From positions 48,760 through 112,759 of the forward strand of contig JAFTQW010000029.1 of NCBI GenBank assembly GCA_017462565.1: 64,000 nucleotides of DNA, given 5' to 3'. Position 1 is the first letter of the stretch, and each line of letters opens with the position of its first letter. A program made the translations under genes and the position numbers. Source of the DNA: Ruminococcus sp. GTDB lineage: Bacteria > Bacillota > Clostridia > Oscillospirales > Ruminococcaceae. Shown here one piece after another: positions 1 to 8,913 of the stretch. A model generated the notes under the pieces. It had not been told where the DNA came from, did not search any database, and saw nothing but the letters and a program-made list of their open reading frames with translations.

Positions 1-1
1 C

Positions 2-259
2 GTGCCTCTTTCCAATGTGGTTATGCTGATGGGAAAAGGTCACGCATCGTGGTCAAAAATATTGGAAGCATTGGACTATTATGGAATATCATATGCATCA
101 AAGGCTGTTTATACAAAAGGTATCTCATACCAATTGCCGATGTGCTGTATCGTAAATAACGACAATAGCTTTATACTTTGGTATAAAGGTTCTTTCTATG
201 GTGCGACAGGTGTTGATCCAAAGAAAACAATAAGCTATATTGAAATATTTGTTGATTGA
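2..259 (+). CDS. Unidentified protein, C-terminal part (runs in from the left)
   Basis: An open frame enters from the left edge and ends at a TGA at 257-259, giving at least 85 residues. A GTG sits at position 2, but the true start is probably upstream and cannot be seen. The visible part contains short beta-like stretches ('MCCIVNNDNSFILWY') and ends '...ISYIEIFVD'. A papain-like or C39-like fold is possible, but I see no catalytic signature. No RBS can be judged. It is followed immediately by mobile-element debris on the other strand. Confidence 0.4.
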   Translation: MPLSNVVMLMGKGHASWSKILEALDYYGISYASKAVYTKGISYQLPMCCIVNNDNSFILWYKGSFYGATGVDPKKTISYIEIFVD

Positions 260-290
260 CAATGAGAGAGACAGCTTCCAATTTGTAGTG

Positions 291-578
291 CTATTCCAAC
301 TCGCCCTTTTTTCTTCTGTGTTCAGGATCATCACGCAGACTTGCAAGATAATCGTAAATCGTTCGGCTTGCCTTGTCAAAATCTGAATACTCTTTTTTGA
401 GGTAGTGGTACCCCTCGTAGAGTTTTTCACGCTCCTCATACAATGCTTGCTTTGACGATCAAGCAAAGTTTCGGACGGAAATCTGCCGTCTGGATACAAC
501 GATTTTAACCGACTTCCAATGCTCCCGTACTCATAGAGTACAGGAGCGTTATTTTTTGCATACTCTTTCTGCTTACGT
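291..578 (-). pseudogene. Relaxase/mobilisation protein C-terminal relic (frameshifted)
   Basis: Read on the minus strand in two frames, this stretch gives 'NNAPVLYEYGSIGSRLKSLY', then 'PDGRFPSETLLDRQSK', then after a one-base shift near 440 'ALYEEREKLYEGYHYLKK', and ends at a TAG at 291-293. This tail of charged helices resembles the C-termini of MobA-type relaxases of Firmicute integrative elements; that assignment comes from memory of family sequences, not a search. Upstream the frame is closed by a stop, so only the last ~95 codons survive. It is a relic of an old mobile element. Confidence 0.5.
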
Positions 579-762
579 CATGACAACGATTTGTACTTGT
601 CATGATACGGCTTTGTACGCTGAAACTGTCTGACAAGTTCTAAACTTTCCCCCAAAAACGAACAAAAGAGAGGTGCAAAAACCCGAGGTTCGGACAGTAG
701 TAGGTATAAAATACTGTACATATGGATAGAAAAATGATATAATATAAACAAAAAAGATCCAA
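579..762. other. Non-coding stretch between mobile-element relics
   Basis: I see no convincing gene here. The antisense open frames at 578-869 run against the relic at 763-1017 and have no ribosome binding site. A possible promoter for that relic lies at 715-743: TGTACA, 17 bp, TATAAT. Confidence 0.4.
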
Positions 763-1017
763 ATGATAAAGCTACTGAGTGAAGAAGAAATACAGTAACT
801 GCTGAAAAGCGAGTATATCGTAGCAGCGACAGAGCAGTTCGTATATTTTTCAACGGAATTCAAGAACAAATTTTATGAGGCATATCAATCAGGAAAGAAG
901 CCGAAGCGTATCCTGAAAAAGCTTGGAATTAATACAGATATCATCGGAGCCGGACGAATTCATAGCATAAAACAGCATATTATGAAAGAAACTGCTAATG
1001 ACTGCACTTTCAATTGA
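763..1017 (+). pseudogene. Transposon-type HTH protein relic with an internal stop
   Basis: Reading from the ATG at 763 gives 85 codons with one in-frame TAA at codon 12. The product after the stop reads '...FVYFSTEFKNKFYEAYQSGK', then 'KPKRILKKLGINTDIIGAGR'. This is the pattern of the helix-turn-helix ORF A proteins that accompany IS3-like transposases in Clostridia ('...F..EF...F...Y..G..P..I....G'). No transposase follows. The internal stop and the missing partner mark it as a dead fragment. Confidence 0.5.
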
Positions 1018-1226
1018 GTGGTAGAATGTCCATACAAATGACTTTTATACCCCATTACCTCATTCTCCATAAAGCCGACGCTTGAACCGCAGAGAATCAG
1101 AAATTTTTTCTTTCAGACTTCTTCCAATGAACATATCAGATCTTTACTGAATTACGATTATTATACTCTAAATTCAGCAGTTGTCAAGAGAACCGATGTT
1201 ATTTTATGATTTTTTCATCAGATCTG

Positions 1227-1916
1227 TTATTTTTCTTGCTCAAAGCAAATATGCTGTCCAAAAATTTCGTCAGACATACTGATAATTTCCCCTTTGACTT
1301 TCCTTTTCAGCAAATCCCAATTTGGCTTTCGATCAGTGAGATTATGCGCATCGCTGCCAAGCACAACTTTTGCGCCGGAGAGAATCAGCTTCTTCACAAA
1401 TCTGCGTTCACGAAAACTTGCAAACGCTTCTGCATTCACCTGAAAAATTGCATCTGAATTTAAAATCTCATCAAGCTGCGGTTTTGTATATATTCCGATA
1501 TACCGATGAATATGTGCAATCACGGGCACAATTTTCGCACCGCATCTCAGATTATGAATTTCATCAAGAGCCCACCGACCGTATCCCGAAAACGGAAGTT
1601 CCAACAGCATCAGATTCGTTTCCTCGACAGCAAGCTTTTCTATTCCGGGAATCTCCGAAATTCCACGTTCTATTGCGACTTCAGCTCCAGGATGAAACTC
1701 AAATTCCGTCCTGTGTGAGATTTTAGCAAAAGCATTTGCCCTTTTCTCCAAAAAGTTCTCTGCCGACCTCTCCCTGTGCGTGTAAAAATGCGGCGTCAGG
1801 ATTACTCTCCCGACACCCTGCATTTTCATCATGTCAAGCATTTTCTCAGATATTTCCGGAGTTTCTGCACCGTCATCAATTTCCGGAAGAACATGGCAAT
1901 GATAATCAGTCAGCAT
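1227..1916 (-). CDS. cpsB: CpsB/CapC-type tyrosine-protein phosphatase (PHP fold)
   Basis: The 229-residue product is a manganese-dependent phosphotyrosine phosphatase of the PHP family that dephosphorylates the partner BY-kinase and so tunes polysaccharide chain length and export. The N-terminus shows the PHP metal motif 'DYHCHVLPEIDDGA'. Further metal residues are visible in 'VILTPHFYTHRE', 'PVIAHIHRY' and near the C-terminus 'VLGSDAHNL'. I chose the ATG at 1914-1916 over an upstream extension because the PHP motif follows at once and an AGAGGA ribosome site precedes it. The gene overlaps the end of the kinase gene by 11 bp, so the two are translationally coupled. It is slightly shorter than the usual ~240-255 residues. 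Confidence 0.9.
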   Translation of the reverse strand: MLTDYHCHVLPEIDDGAETPEISEKMLDMMKMQGVGRVILTPHFYTHRERSAENFLEKRANAFAKISHRTEFEFHPGAEVAIERGISEIPGIEKLAVEETNLMLLELPFSGYGRWALDEIHNLRCGAKIVPVIAHIHRYIGIYTKPQLDEILNSDAIFQVNAEAFASFRERRFVKKLILSGAKVVLGSDAHNLTDRKPNWDLLKRKVKGEIISMSDEIFGQHICFEQEK

Positions 1917-3372
1917 TTTTATCCTCTTTTTTCTCCGACTTATCGCCGTAGCTGTAATAATTGTACTTCTTGCTGTAGCCGTATTTTCCGTTATGTTTGC
2001 TCTTGATCTCATTAAGCACCAAGCCGAGAATCTTCGTATCGGAAGTCTGTACCTTGCGCATCAGCTCGTCAACGTCGTCATAAGTCGTTTTACCGTAATG
2101 CGTCACCACGACCATTCCGGAAATACTGTTTCCTATTGTAAGCGGATCACTGACTATGTTCACCGGCGGCATATCAATGATGATATAGTCATACTCCGCT
2201 GACACCTCCGACAACAGCTTCTTCATTTGCTCAGAGCCAAGCAGTTCTGATGGATTAGGCGGCAGCGAACCTGATGGTATGATATCGAGATTCGGAATAT
2301 CCGATTTCCTTATGCACTCATCTTTTGGTTTCATTTTTCCAAGATATTCGGAAATTCCGGCGTTATTTTTTACATTAAAGAGCTTATGCTGAACAGGTTT
2401 TCTCATATCTGCGTCAATCAGCAGGACTTTATTTTCATTTAGCTGAGAAAATGCAATTGCAAGATTTGCAGATATCGTTGACTTGCCCTCGCCGGGTAAT
2501 GCGCTTGATACTGCAACGATCTTCTTGTCCGATGTTGACAGCGAAAAAATCAGGTTGGTACGCATCGCCTTATAACTCTCCATAATATTAAAAGGAATGG
2601 TTTTATCTATAATCAGATAATGATCGCGTTCTTTTTTGTGTGATTTTTTAGATCCTCTCTCCTGAATCTCACCAAGAACGGCAAGCTGATGTTTCTTGGA
2701 AATTTGCTCGGAATTCTTGATCGTATTATCAAAGAAATCAATGAGAAAGATAATCATTACTGCGAGAATCATACCTGCAAGAGCGCCGATTGCAGCATTC
2801 TTAATCATATTTGGAGCAACGGGTGTTTTGTAGACCTTTGCCTTGTCAATGGTGTTAATTGAGCCTACGCCAACCGCTTCCTCAACGTATTTCGGAGCGA
2901 CCTGCGTCAAAGTATTGCAGATCATAGCTGAAAGCTCTGCGTTTTTTGTTGTTGCAACAACATTGACCGCAGATGTGTCTGTTACGGAACTTATCGTCAG
3001 ACATTCTCTTATGGAAGCCGGATTGATTTTCCCCTCCGAATTAATATTAAAGCACTCTTTGAGGCTGCCGTTTTCATAATTTTTCACGAGTATATCTCCA
3101 ACAGCGTTCATAACGGCGTCATCTTTCAGAACTTCCATATAGGTATTTACAAGCTGCTTGGAGTTACTTATGTTGTTTTGATTGTCAACATTCTCGGAAA
3201 TGCCTGTATAACTCTGCACATACATAGTGATGTGCGATGAATATTGCAGTGGCAATACGAATTTTGAAAAGGCAAACGCAGTTCCGCCGCCGATTATAGT
3301 TATTATAATAATCAGCCATAATTTGCTTATCATAATATGTAGTAAATTTTTGATCGAATATGTATTTTCCAT
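1906..3372 (-). CDS. CpsC-CpsD fusion: Wzz-like chain-length regulator with BY-kinase
   Basis: The 488-residue protein joins a membrane Wzz/CpsC domain to a cytoplasmic bacterial tyrosine kinase. Two membrane segments flank an extracytoplasmic region: near residues 17-35 ('LWLIIIITIIGGGTAFAF') and ~195-215 ('AAIGALAGMILAVMIIFLID'). The kinase shows Walker A 'SSALPGEGKSTISANLA', Walker A' 'VLLIDADMRKP' and Walker B 'YIIIDMPPV'. The C-terminus carries a tyrosine cluster, 'YGYSKKYNYYSYGD', the usual autophosphorylation site. Many Firmicutes split these into two proteins (CpsC and CpsD); the fused form is also known. A strong GAGGAGG site precedes the ATG at 3372. It is coupled to cpsB downstream and follows the dehydratase gene. 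Confidence 0.93.
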   Translation of the reverse strand: MENTYSIKNLLHIMISKLWLIIIITIIGGGTAFAFSKFVLPLQYSSHITMYVQSYTGISENVDNQNNISNSKQLVNTYMEVLKDDAVMNAVGDILVKNYENGSLKECFNINSEGKINPASIRECLTISSVTDTSAVNVVATTKNAELSAMICNTLTQVAPKYVEEAVGVGSINTIDKAKVYKTPVAPNMIKNAAIGALAGMILAVMIIFLIDFFDNTIKNSEQISKKHQLAVLGEIQERGSKKSHKKERDHYLIIDKTIPFNIMESYKAMRTNLIFSLSTSDKKIVAVSSALPGEGKSTISANLAIAFSQLNENKVLLIDADMRKPVQHKLFNVKNNAGISEYLGKMKPKDECIRKSDIPNLDIIPSGSLPPNPSELLGSEQMKKLLSEVSAEYDYIIIDMPPVNIVSDPLTIGNSISGMVVVTHYGKTTYDDVDELMRKVQTSDTKILGLVLNEIKSKHNGKYGYSKKYNYYSYGDKSEKKEDKNAD

Positions 3373-3381
3373 TTTTCCTCC

Positions 3382-5292
3382 TCATACTGCTACAAGTACT
3401 TGATTGTTAAATTCTTCCGGCGTGATAAATGTAGACACCATTTCATGCATAGCTTCAACTGCAAGTTCTTCATCGTTTTCTTCGGCGGCATTCCGCAGTT
3501 TTCGGAGACGACTTGGAAAGTCCCTTTCATCAATTTCGATTTGCTGACCGATAAAAATCAGTTTATTTGCAGTTTTTTTCAAACCTTCCTCATTCATGAG
3601 CAGTTCCTCTTTGATTTTCTCACCGGGGCGCAGTCCTGTAAATTTGATTTCAACATCTTTATAAGGAATTTTTCCGTACATACGGATAAGATTTTCTGCA
3701 AGAGCAACAATACGCACAGGCTGTCCCATATCAAGAACGAAAATTTCGCCGCCGTGTGCAATTGCCGCTGCCTCCATTACAAGGCTGACCGCTTCGGGAA
3801 TCGTCATGAAATATCTGATAATGTCGGGGTGCGTAACGGTGACCGGCTTACCCTGTTCAATTTGCCGCTTGAATAGCGGAATGACCGAGCCGTTAGAACC
3901 GAGAACATTGCCGAATCTGGTCGTTACAAACTGTGTTCTTCCCTCTTTTTGCTGGGAGAGATACTGCACAATCATTTCACAGCATCGTTTAGATGCTCCC
4001 ATAACATTGGTGGGGTTGACCGCCTTGTCAGTGGATATCATCACGAACTTTTCTACATTATGAAACTGCGCAAGAGTTGCCGTATTGAACGTGCCGATAA
4101 CGTTGTTTTTGATTGCCTCCATAGGAGAATCCTCCATAAGCGGAACGTGCTTGTGCGCCGCCGCATGAAAGACGATATCGGGCTTGAAACGGGTAAAAAT
4201 CTGATTCATACGGTAATAATCACGCACGCTTGCGATAAGCGTGATAAGATTCAGCTTGTCGCCGTACTCCATGATAAGTTCCTGCTGGATATCATAAGCG
4301 TTGTTCTCATAAATATCCACGATAATGACCTGCTTGGGGCTGTATTTTGCAATCTGACGCACAAGCTCCGAACCGATAGAGCCGCCTCCGCCCGTCACCA
4401 TGCAGACCTTTCCGCTGATAAAATTCTTGATTTCGGCATTATCAAATTTGATTGGTTCACGTCCAAGCAGATCTTCCACACGGATATCACGAACTTGTCC
4501 GAGCAAGGTAGATCTTTCATCGTCAAAAATCAGATTGCCGATAAATGGGATAATTTTGATTGGTACTTCGGTTTCGGAGCATAGATTCAGAATCCGCTGC
4601 CGTTCGTCCTCAAGACAGGAGGGAATCGCAAAAATAATCTGCTCAATTTTCTTTTCTGTGACATACTTCCGGACTTCTCCGGTTGCTCCGACAACGGTCA
4701 CGCCGTTTATCTCTGTGCCGATTTTCTTATGATCGTCATCAAGAATGCACACAGGAGTGAACATCGCCGATGGGTTCTCATTAGGAGAATTTTGTGCGTT
4801 TTTGATTTCCTTCAGCAGCATTTTACAGGCTTGTCCGCCGCCGATGATCATGGTGCGTTTGTACTGGGATTCCTGATGTCCGGCATTGGTCAGGTCGATA
4901 AACGTTTGCTTGAACAGAAGACGGAATAAACAAACTCCCAGCGTTGCAATTATAACATGAATCATCGTATAGATAAGTTCGAGCTGACTTGTCATGATCG
5001 CAAAGAAAAAGCTGGATATTGCCATTCCCAAAACCACGCCGCCTACGCAGGAAAGATAATCACGGATGTTGAAATACCGCCACAATTTGTTGTACGCACC
5101 GAATGCCAGCAGACTGAATCCGCAGCAGATCATGCTCATGACAATCGAGATCATCAGTTGATGATTCGAGATATTCATATGAACTGCCGACAAAATAAAA
5201 TTGCTTATCAGCGCCGAAACTGCAATGATAAATGCGTCCGCCGCTGCAAGAATCACCTTTCGGTATCGGAATTTTTTTAGTATTTTTTTCAT
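3382..5292 (-). CDS. PglF/CapD-like UDP-sugar 4,6-dehydratase (membrane)
   Basis: The 636-residue product is a polysaccharide-biosynthesis nucleotide-sugar dehydratase/epimerase. Four N-terminal membrane helices (residues ~15-125) precede a CoA-binding-like domain with 'TMIIGGGQACKMLLKE', then a Rossmann SDR domain with 'VTGGGGSIGSELVRQ'. The conserved 'ISTDKAVNPTNVMGASKR' segment and 'TTRFGNVLGSNGSVIPLF' are typical of FlaA1/PglF/CapD. It probably makes a 4-keto-6-deoxy UDP-HexNAc, which the DegT aminotransferase upstream could aminate. The ATG at 5292 has a GGTGGAG site; a GTG three codons earlier is less likely. Next in the operon is the CpsCD kinase, 9 bp downstream. Confidence 0.9.
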   Translation of the reverse strand: MKKILKKFRYRKVILAAADAFIIAVSALISNFILSAVHMNISNHQLMISIVMSMICCGFSLLAFGAYNKLWRYFNIRDYLSCVGGVVLGMAISSFFFAIMTSQLELIYTMIHVIIATLGVCLFRLLFKQTFIDLTNAGHQESQYKRTMIIGGGQACKMLLKEIKNAQNSPNENPSAMFTPVCILDDDHKKIGTEINGVTVVGATGEVRKYVTEKKIEQIIFAIPSCLEDERQRILNLCSETEVPIKIIPFIGNLIFDDERSTLLGQVRDIRVEDLLGREPIKFDNAEIKNFISGKVCMVTGGGGSIGSELVRQIAKYSPKQVIIVDIYENNAYDIQQELIMEYGDKLNLITLIASVRDYYRMNQIFTRFKPDIVFHAAAHKHVPLMEDSPMEAIKNNVIGTFNTATLAQFHNVEKFVMISTDKAVNPTNVMGASKRCCEMIVQYLSQQKEGRTQFVTTRFGNVLGSNGSVIPLFKRQIEQGKPVTVTHPDIIRYFMTIPEAVSLVMEAAAIAHGGEIFVLDMGQPVRIVALAENLIRMYGKIPYKDVEIKFTGLRPGEKIKEELLMNEEGLKKTANKLIFIGQQIEIDERDFPSRLRKLRNAAEENDEELAVEAMHEMVSTFITPEEFNNQVLVAV

Positions 5293-5301
5293 ATTCTCCA
5301 C

Positions 5302-5494
5302 CTCATTTTATTTTAACTTTATCCCTATGCTTTACAAAGTTTGAAGCTGATAAATGATTTTTCTGTTCCGGTTGGGTGAATCACAGTCGCTTTACCACGT
5401 TCTGCAATCATATGAAATGCTGCTTCGTATGCAGTTTGATGATTGCCATATGATTCACTTCTTTTACAGAAAAGCGCCTGATGCGGCGCTTTCA
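5302..5494. other. Intergenic stretch with a hairpin at 5471-5492
   Basis: No gene is seen. An inverted repeat, AAAGCGCC...GGCGCTTT, lies at 5471-5492 with a T-rich tract on its right-hand side (5501-5506). It could terminate plus-strand transcription. On the minus strand, the direction of all the genes here, the tract beyond it is a poor terminator. Confidence 0.35.
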
Positions 5495-5990
5495 TTAGTC
5501 TTTTTTGTATTTTATTCGTAATTTTTCCATAACCGTTACGCCGAGAACACAGCCAAGTGTATTGCGAATGATATCATTCCATTCAAACAAACCAAGGCGG
5601 AATACAAGCTATGCAACTTAGATGCTTACAGACAATCCAAGACCAGGATAAAGAGCGTGTTTGACTTTGAATAATAATTAAAAAGTCGCAGTATAACACC
5701 AAACGGCATGAGCATCAAAATATTAAGAATATTTTCTTCAAAAAGCATTTTTCTGTAATACACAATTACTTCATACCAAAACCAGAACGAAATCCATTCG
5801 ACTGTGATATGATCTTTCTGCGTTCGGGCGATAATTGTCAGAAGAAGGATAAATACAAGATAAATTACAATTAACCTTCTCAGAATAGGCTTTGTTTTCT
5901 TACTTTTTATGTTGTAAAAAATTACTACTGCGGAAAACAAAGCGTAAATCAGCCGACACCACAGGAAAGAAAACAGTCAAGAGGTCTTTT
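5495..5990 (-). pseudogene. VanZ-family membrane protein, frameshifted
   Basis: Two frames together make one VanZ-like protein. The first part (about 5940 down to ~5630) reads '...IYLVFILLLTIIARTQKDH' and 'NILNILMLMPFGVILRLF'. The second part, in another frame down to the TAA at 5495-5497, reads 'LFEWNDIIRNTLGCVLGVTV'. VanZ proteins are small membrane proteins linked to teicoplanin tolerance and cell-surface changes. Frame continuity is lost near 5625. The beginning of this relic runs directly into the truncated sugar transferase upstream, which suggests a deletion joined two genes. Confidence 0.6.
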
Positions 5991-6140
5991 GATAAATCTT
6001 TCATAGATGCCATGTGGTTTATGTAAAAACTTTGCTCCTCTGTTTTTGATTTCATAAATACGCTCACAAATAAAGGCAACCAAAGCAGCAAATGAAGCTA
6101 ATGCTATAATAACCTCTATAATTTTCAATAACATCTTCAC
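5949..6140 (-). pseudogene. Priming sugar-phosphotransferase, N-terminal fragment
   Basis: The 63-codon frame begins with a membrane helix ('IEVIIALASFAALVAFIC') and continues with 'HGIYERFIKRPLDCFLS'. The phrase 'YE..IKRPLDF' is the start of bacterial sugar transferases of the WcaJ/RfbP type, which put the first sugar phosphate on undecaprenyl phosphate. The catalytic ~180 residues are missing: after 'LDCFLSCGVG' the frame stops and VanZ-like sequence follows. If this was the only priming enzyme of the locus, chain initiation must be supplied from elsewhere. Confidence 0.5.
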
Positions 6141-6143
6141 TGG

Positions 6144-6623
6144 TCAAGCTCCTTTATTTATTAATCCCGTGTAATTAACCAAATTTTTTATTAAGCTATA
6201 TAAACGGAATCCAATTAAAGCTCCTAAACTATTACAAATCACATCATCCAGTTCACATAAACCCAAACAAAAAACATACTGCATGATCTCTATTAAAATC
6301 GAAAACAACATTCCTATAATTAAAACGATCAACAACCGTTTCTTTTGGAATGCAGGTGATGATGTAGTTATATTTGAAAATAAAAAACCAAATGGAACAA
6401 AAAACAAAATGTTTTTCAAATTATACCCAACATCCTCTTTCCATTCAGGATGTCCAGTCAGCATTTCTCTGTATGCCCACATAAGCCGAAGTTCCAACTT
6501 ATGTTCATCTCCAGCTTTTCTGCATAACAACGCATAGTAGATGATGAAAATGCAGTAAATGATGAAAAGAAAAATTGTTATCCACTCTTTATAACGCCAT
6601 AATTTTTGTATCACTTTGTTCAT
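6144..6623 (-). CDS. VanZ family membrane protein
   Basis: The 159-residue product has four predicted membrane segments. It carries the VanZ signatures 'NLKNILFFVPFGFLF' in the middle and 'IEIMQYVFCLGLCELDDVIC...GALIGF' near the end. Length agrees with the family (~150-180). The ATG at 6623 overlaps the stop of the DegT gene by 4 bp (ATGA), so it is translated by coupling. VanZ proteins act in the membrane and have been linked to glycopeptide (teicoplanin) tolerance; their biochemical role is not settled. Two further VanZ relics lie nearby (5495-5990 and 7919-8075). Confidence 0.85.
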   Translation of the reverse strand: MNKVIQKLWRYKEWITIFLFIIYCIFIIYYALLCRKAGDEHKLELRLMWAYREMLTGHPEWKEDVGYNLKNILFFVPFGFLFSNITTSSPAFQKKRLLIVLIIGMLFSILIEIMQYVFCLGLCELDDVICNSLGALIGFRLYSLIKNLVNYTGLINKGA

Positions 6624-7885
6624 CTAAAACAACCATGAATAATATCAATTACAACATCCTGCTCATCCGCAGTCATCTTATTATCACTTGGCAGACACAA
6701 TCCACGTCTGAAAATATCAGCTCCCACATCAACCATACCTATTTCTTTGATGTAAGCATTGCTTCGTGCTCTGCCGTTACCGTTTACTGTGATGAACGGA
6801 TTTGACCTATAAATCGGCTGCATATGCATAGGTTTCCAAACCGGTCTGCCTTCTGCATTATACTTGGCAAGCGCTTCCAAAATCTCTGTTGGACAAGTCT
6901 TTCCCGATTCGGAAATGTACAGCGAATCCTGTTCACCACGAACTTGTCTACACATTGCACTTTCGTCAATCAGCATACAAGACAACCAAAAATTCGGCAC
7001 AGAATTAACGCTGTCAAATGGATTCATAGAAATTGGCAAATCGGCAAAACCTTCTTTATATCTCTCATAAATTGCTTTCTTTTGAGCAATATGCTCGTCA
7101 AGATAATTCATTTGACCACGAACAACGCCCGCAATTACATTGGACATTCTGTAATTGTATCCGATTTCTTCATGCTGATACCATGGGGCATCTTCACGGC
7201 TCTGTGTTGACCACTTTCTAATTTTATCGGCATCTTCCTTGTTGTCTGTGAGAAACATTCCTCCGGAAGAACCAGTAATAATCTTATTTCCATTAAAACT
7301 GATGATATTACCGATACCAAATGTTCCAGTCTGTTTTCCTTTATATGTAGCACCAAAAGATTCTGCTGCATCTTCTATCAACAATGCTCCATGCTTCTGG
7401 CATACTGCCATGATTTCGTCCATTTTTGCAGGTGTGCCGTAGAGATGAACAAGAACTACAAGTTTTACATCAGGATAGATCTCAAATGCCTTTTCAAGTG
7501 CCACGGGATCCATATTCCATGTGTCATACTCAGTATCAATGAAAACAGCCTCACCGTTCTCATAGGCAATCGGATTGACCGTTGCATCAAATGTCATGTC
7601 TGAGCAGAAAACTTTTCGTCCCTGAAGTGTTCCCTGGTTTGGCTTAGGCTGTCCGTACAACTTCTCTCCAACGAGCTTAACAGCTAAATGCAGAGCAGCT
7701 GTACCGCATGATAATGCAGTTGTATATTTACATCCTGTATATTCGGCAACAAGCCGTTCTACTTCGTTTACATTCTCACCGGCTGTAGTAATCCAGTTCT
7801 TCTCAAATGCATCAGTTACCCACTTCAATTCATCGCCATGCATGGTAGGCGATGAAAGCCAAATCTTGTTTTCAAACCTCTTCAT
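6620..7885 (-). CDS. DegT/DnrJ/EryC1/StrS-type PLP aminotransferase
   Basis: The 421-residue protein is a sugar aminotransferase (PglE/EpsN type) that aminates a keto-sugar nucleotide during glycan synthesis. Recognisable parts are the PLP phosphate-binding stretch 'ALSCGTAALHLAVKLVG', 'LVVLVHLYGTPAKMDEI', the aspartate in 'LLIEDAAESFGATYKGK', and the Schiff-base lysine in 'ISFNGNKIITGSSGGM'. It is first in the polysaccharide operon, behind the promoter at 8211-8239 with a long leader. The natural partner is the membrane dehydratase at 3382-5292. The exact sugar cannot be told from sequence. Confidence 0.9.
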   Translation of the reverse strand: MKRFENKIWLSSPTMHGDELKWVTDAFEKNWITTAGENVNEVERLVAEYTGCKYTTALSCGTAALHLAVKLVGEKLYGQPKPNQGTLQGRKVFCSDMTFDATVNPIAYENGEAVFIDTEYDTWNMDPVALEKAFEIYPDVKLVVLVHLYGTPAKMDEIMAVCQKHGALLIEDAAESFGATYKGKQTGTFGIGNIISFNGNKIITGSSGGMFLTDNKEDADKIRKWSTQSREDAPWYQHEEIGYNYRMSNVIAGVVRGQMNYLDEHIAQKKAIYERYKEGFADLPISMNPFDSVNSVPNFWLSCMLIDESAMCRQVRGEQDSLYISESGKTCPTEILEALAKYNAEGRPVWKPMHMQPIYRSNPFITVNGNGRARSNAYIKEIGMVDVGADIFRRGLCLPSDNKMTADEQDVVIDIIHGCFR

Positions 7886-7918
7886 ATTCTTTTCCTCAAA
7901 ATATTATAAATTTTAAAT

Positions 7919-8075
7919 TCAATCGCTGCTCCACAGTGTTATCAAACGCATCATTAATTTCCATAATCCCCGACCTATGGTAAACTGCATTGGCAACAAA
8001 AAAGGCATGAGCATGATCAAATTTCCTAGAATTGCTTTGTGTAATAATCTCGTCAAAAATTGTTGAAAATATTCA
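7919..8075 (-). pseudogene. Third VanZ-like relic
   Basis: On the minus strand a stretch of ~50 codons ending in TGA at 7919-7921 reads 'LLHKAILGNLIMLMPFLLP', followed by 'MQFTIGRGLWKLMMRLIT'. The 'GN.IMLMPF.LLP' core matches the middle of VanZ proteins. There is no start codon, ribosome site or complete fold, so this is a fragment within the leader of the polysaccharide operon. Confidence 0.45.
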
Positions 8076-8210
8076 ATTTAAAAAGCAATGAATCATAAAT
8101 TTAAATAGTCCGGAATTGAATTTTTCTGCCAAATACGGTTATTATATCATCAAATATGTATACTGCTTTTCGCAAAATTACAAATCTTGTGAAAGGCTTT
8201 TAATAATTTA

Positions 8211-8239
8211 ATTATACTTCATTTGAAATAGAATTTCAA
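8211..8239 (-). promoter_or_regulatory. Sigma-A-type promoter of the polysaccharide operon
   Basis: On the minus strand TTGAAA (8239-8234), a 17-bp spacer and TATAAT (8216-8211) form a near-consensus promoter. It lies about 325 bp before the DegT start, so the mRNA would have a long leader that includes the VanZ relic. Confidence 0.65.
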
Positions 8240-8335
8240 GGCGTGCCGATAAGAAAACCTAAAAATCGGCAAATTGCACAACGCTGCCAGCAATATCTGT
8301 GCTAAGGTTAAACAAAATAACAAAAAGAGAAAATT

Positions 8336-8872
8336 ATGTTGTCAATCATAGAAACAATTACAAAACATACCGATGGACGTTATATGGGACGTTTTATCGT
8401 AGATCATGAAACTAATGGAAAACCTGTTTACCAGTATGTTTATGGTAAAACTTATGATGAAGCTGAACAGAAACTGCGCATCGCCCGTGAAATTGAGAGT
8501 CTGTATCTATCCGGTCGGCATATCACAGTTCAGGCGGTCTACACGGAATGGCTCAATGCGATTGTAAACCGTGTAAAAGAATCTACCTATGCCAATTATA
8601 AGATGAAGTTTGATAAACATATTCTGCCCGTTTTCGGCGATATGTTCTGCATCTCGGTCAATTCTGCAAAGATCAACGCTTTTATCAAGGATAAAATAGA
8701 CAACGGTCTGTCCGCAGGTTATGTTCGTGATCTTCTTACTGTGTTCAAAGCTCTTTTAACTTATGCGCGGGAGGAATACGGCTTTAAGCTGTCATTCAAA
8801 AATGTATCGCTCCCGAAGCCTTATAGAATACAGCTGTCTCAAAACATTAGCGTCAAGACACAAAAGCAGTAA
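8336..8872 (+). pseudogene. Tyrosine recombinase, N-terminal fragment
   Basis: The 178-residue frame holds an AP2-like arm domain ('GRYMGRFIVDHETNGKPVY') and the SAM-like core-binding domain ('STYANYKMKFDKHILPVFGD', '...GYVRDLLTVFKALLTYA'). It stops at the point where the catalytic domain with its R-H-R-Y residues should begin, at about half of the usual ~380 residues. It is therefore an inactive remnant of a phage or integrative-element integrase. A phage tail fragment follows. Confidence 0.7.
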
Positions 8873-8913
8873 TATACATCAATACCGGAAGTTTTGTAGT
8901 AAACCTTAATATA

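Noticed and set aside
3400-4929. Several plus-strand frames of 66-211 codons
   Set aside because: They lie antisense to the well-supported dehydratase gene, have odd composition (many H, R, C) and no ribosome sites.
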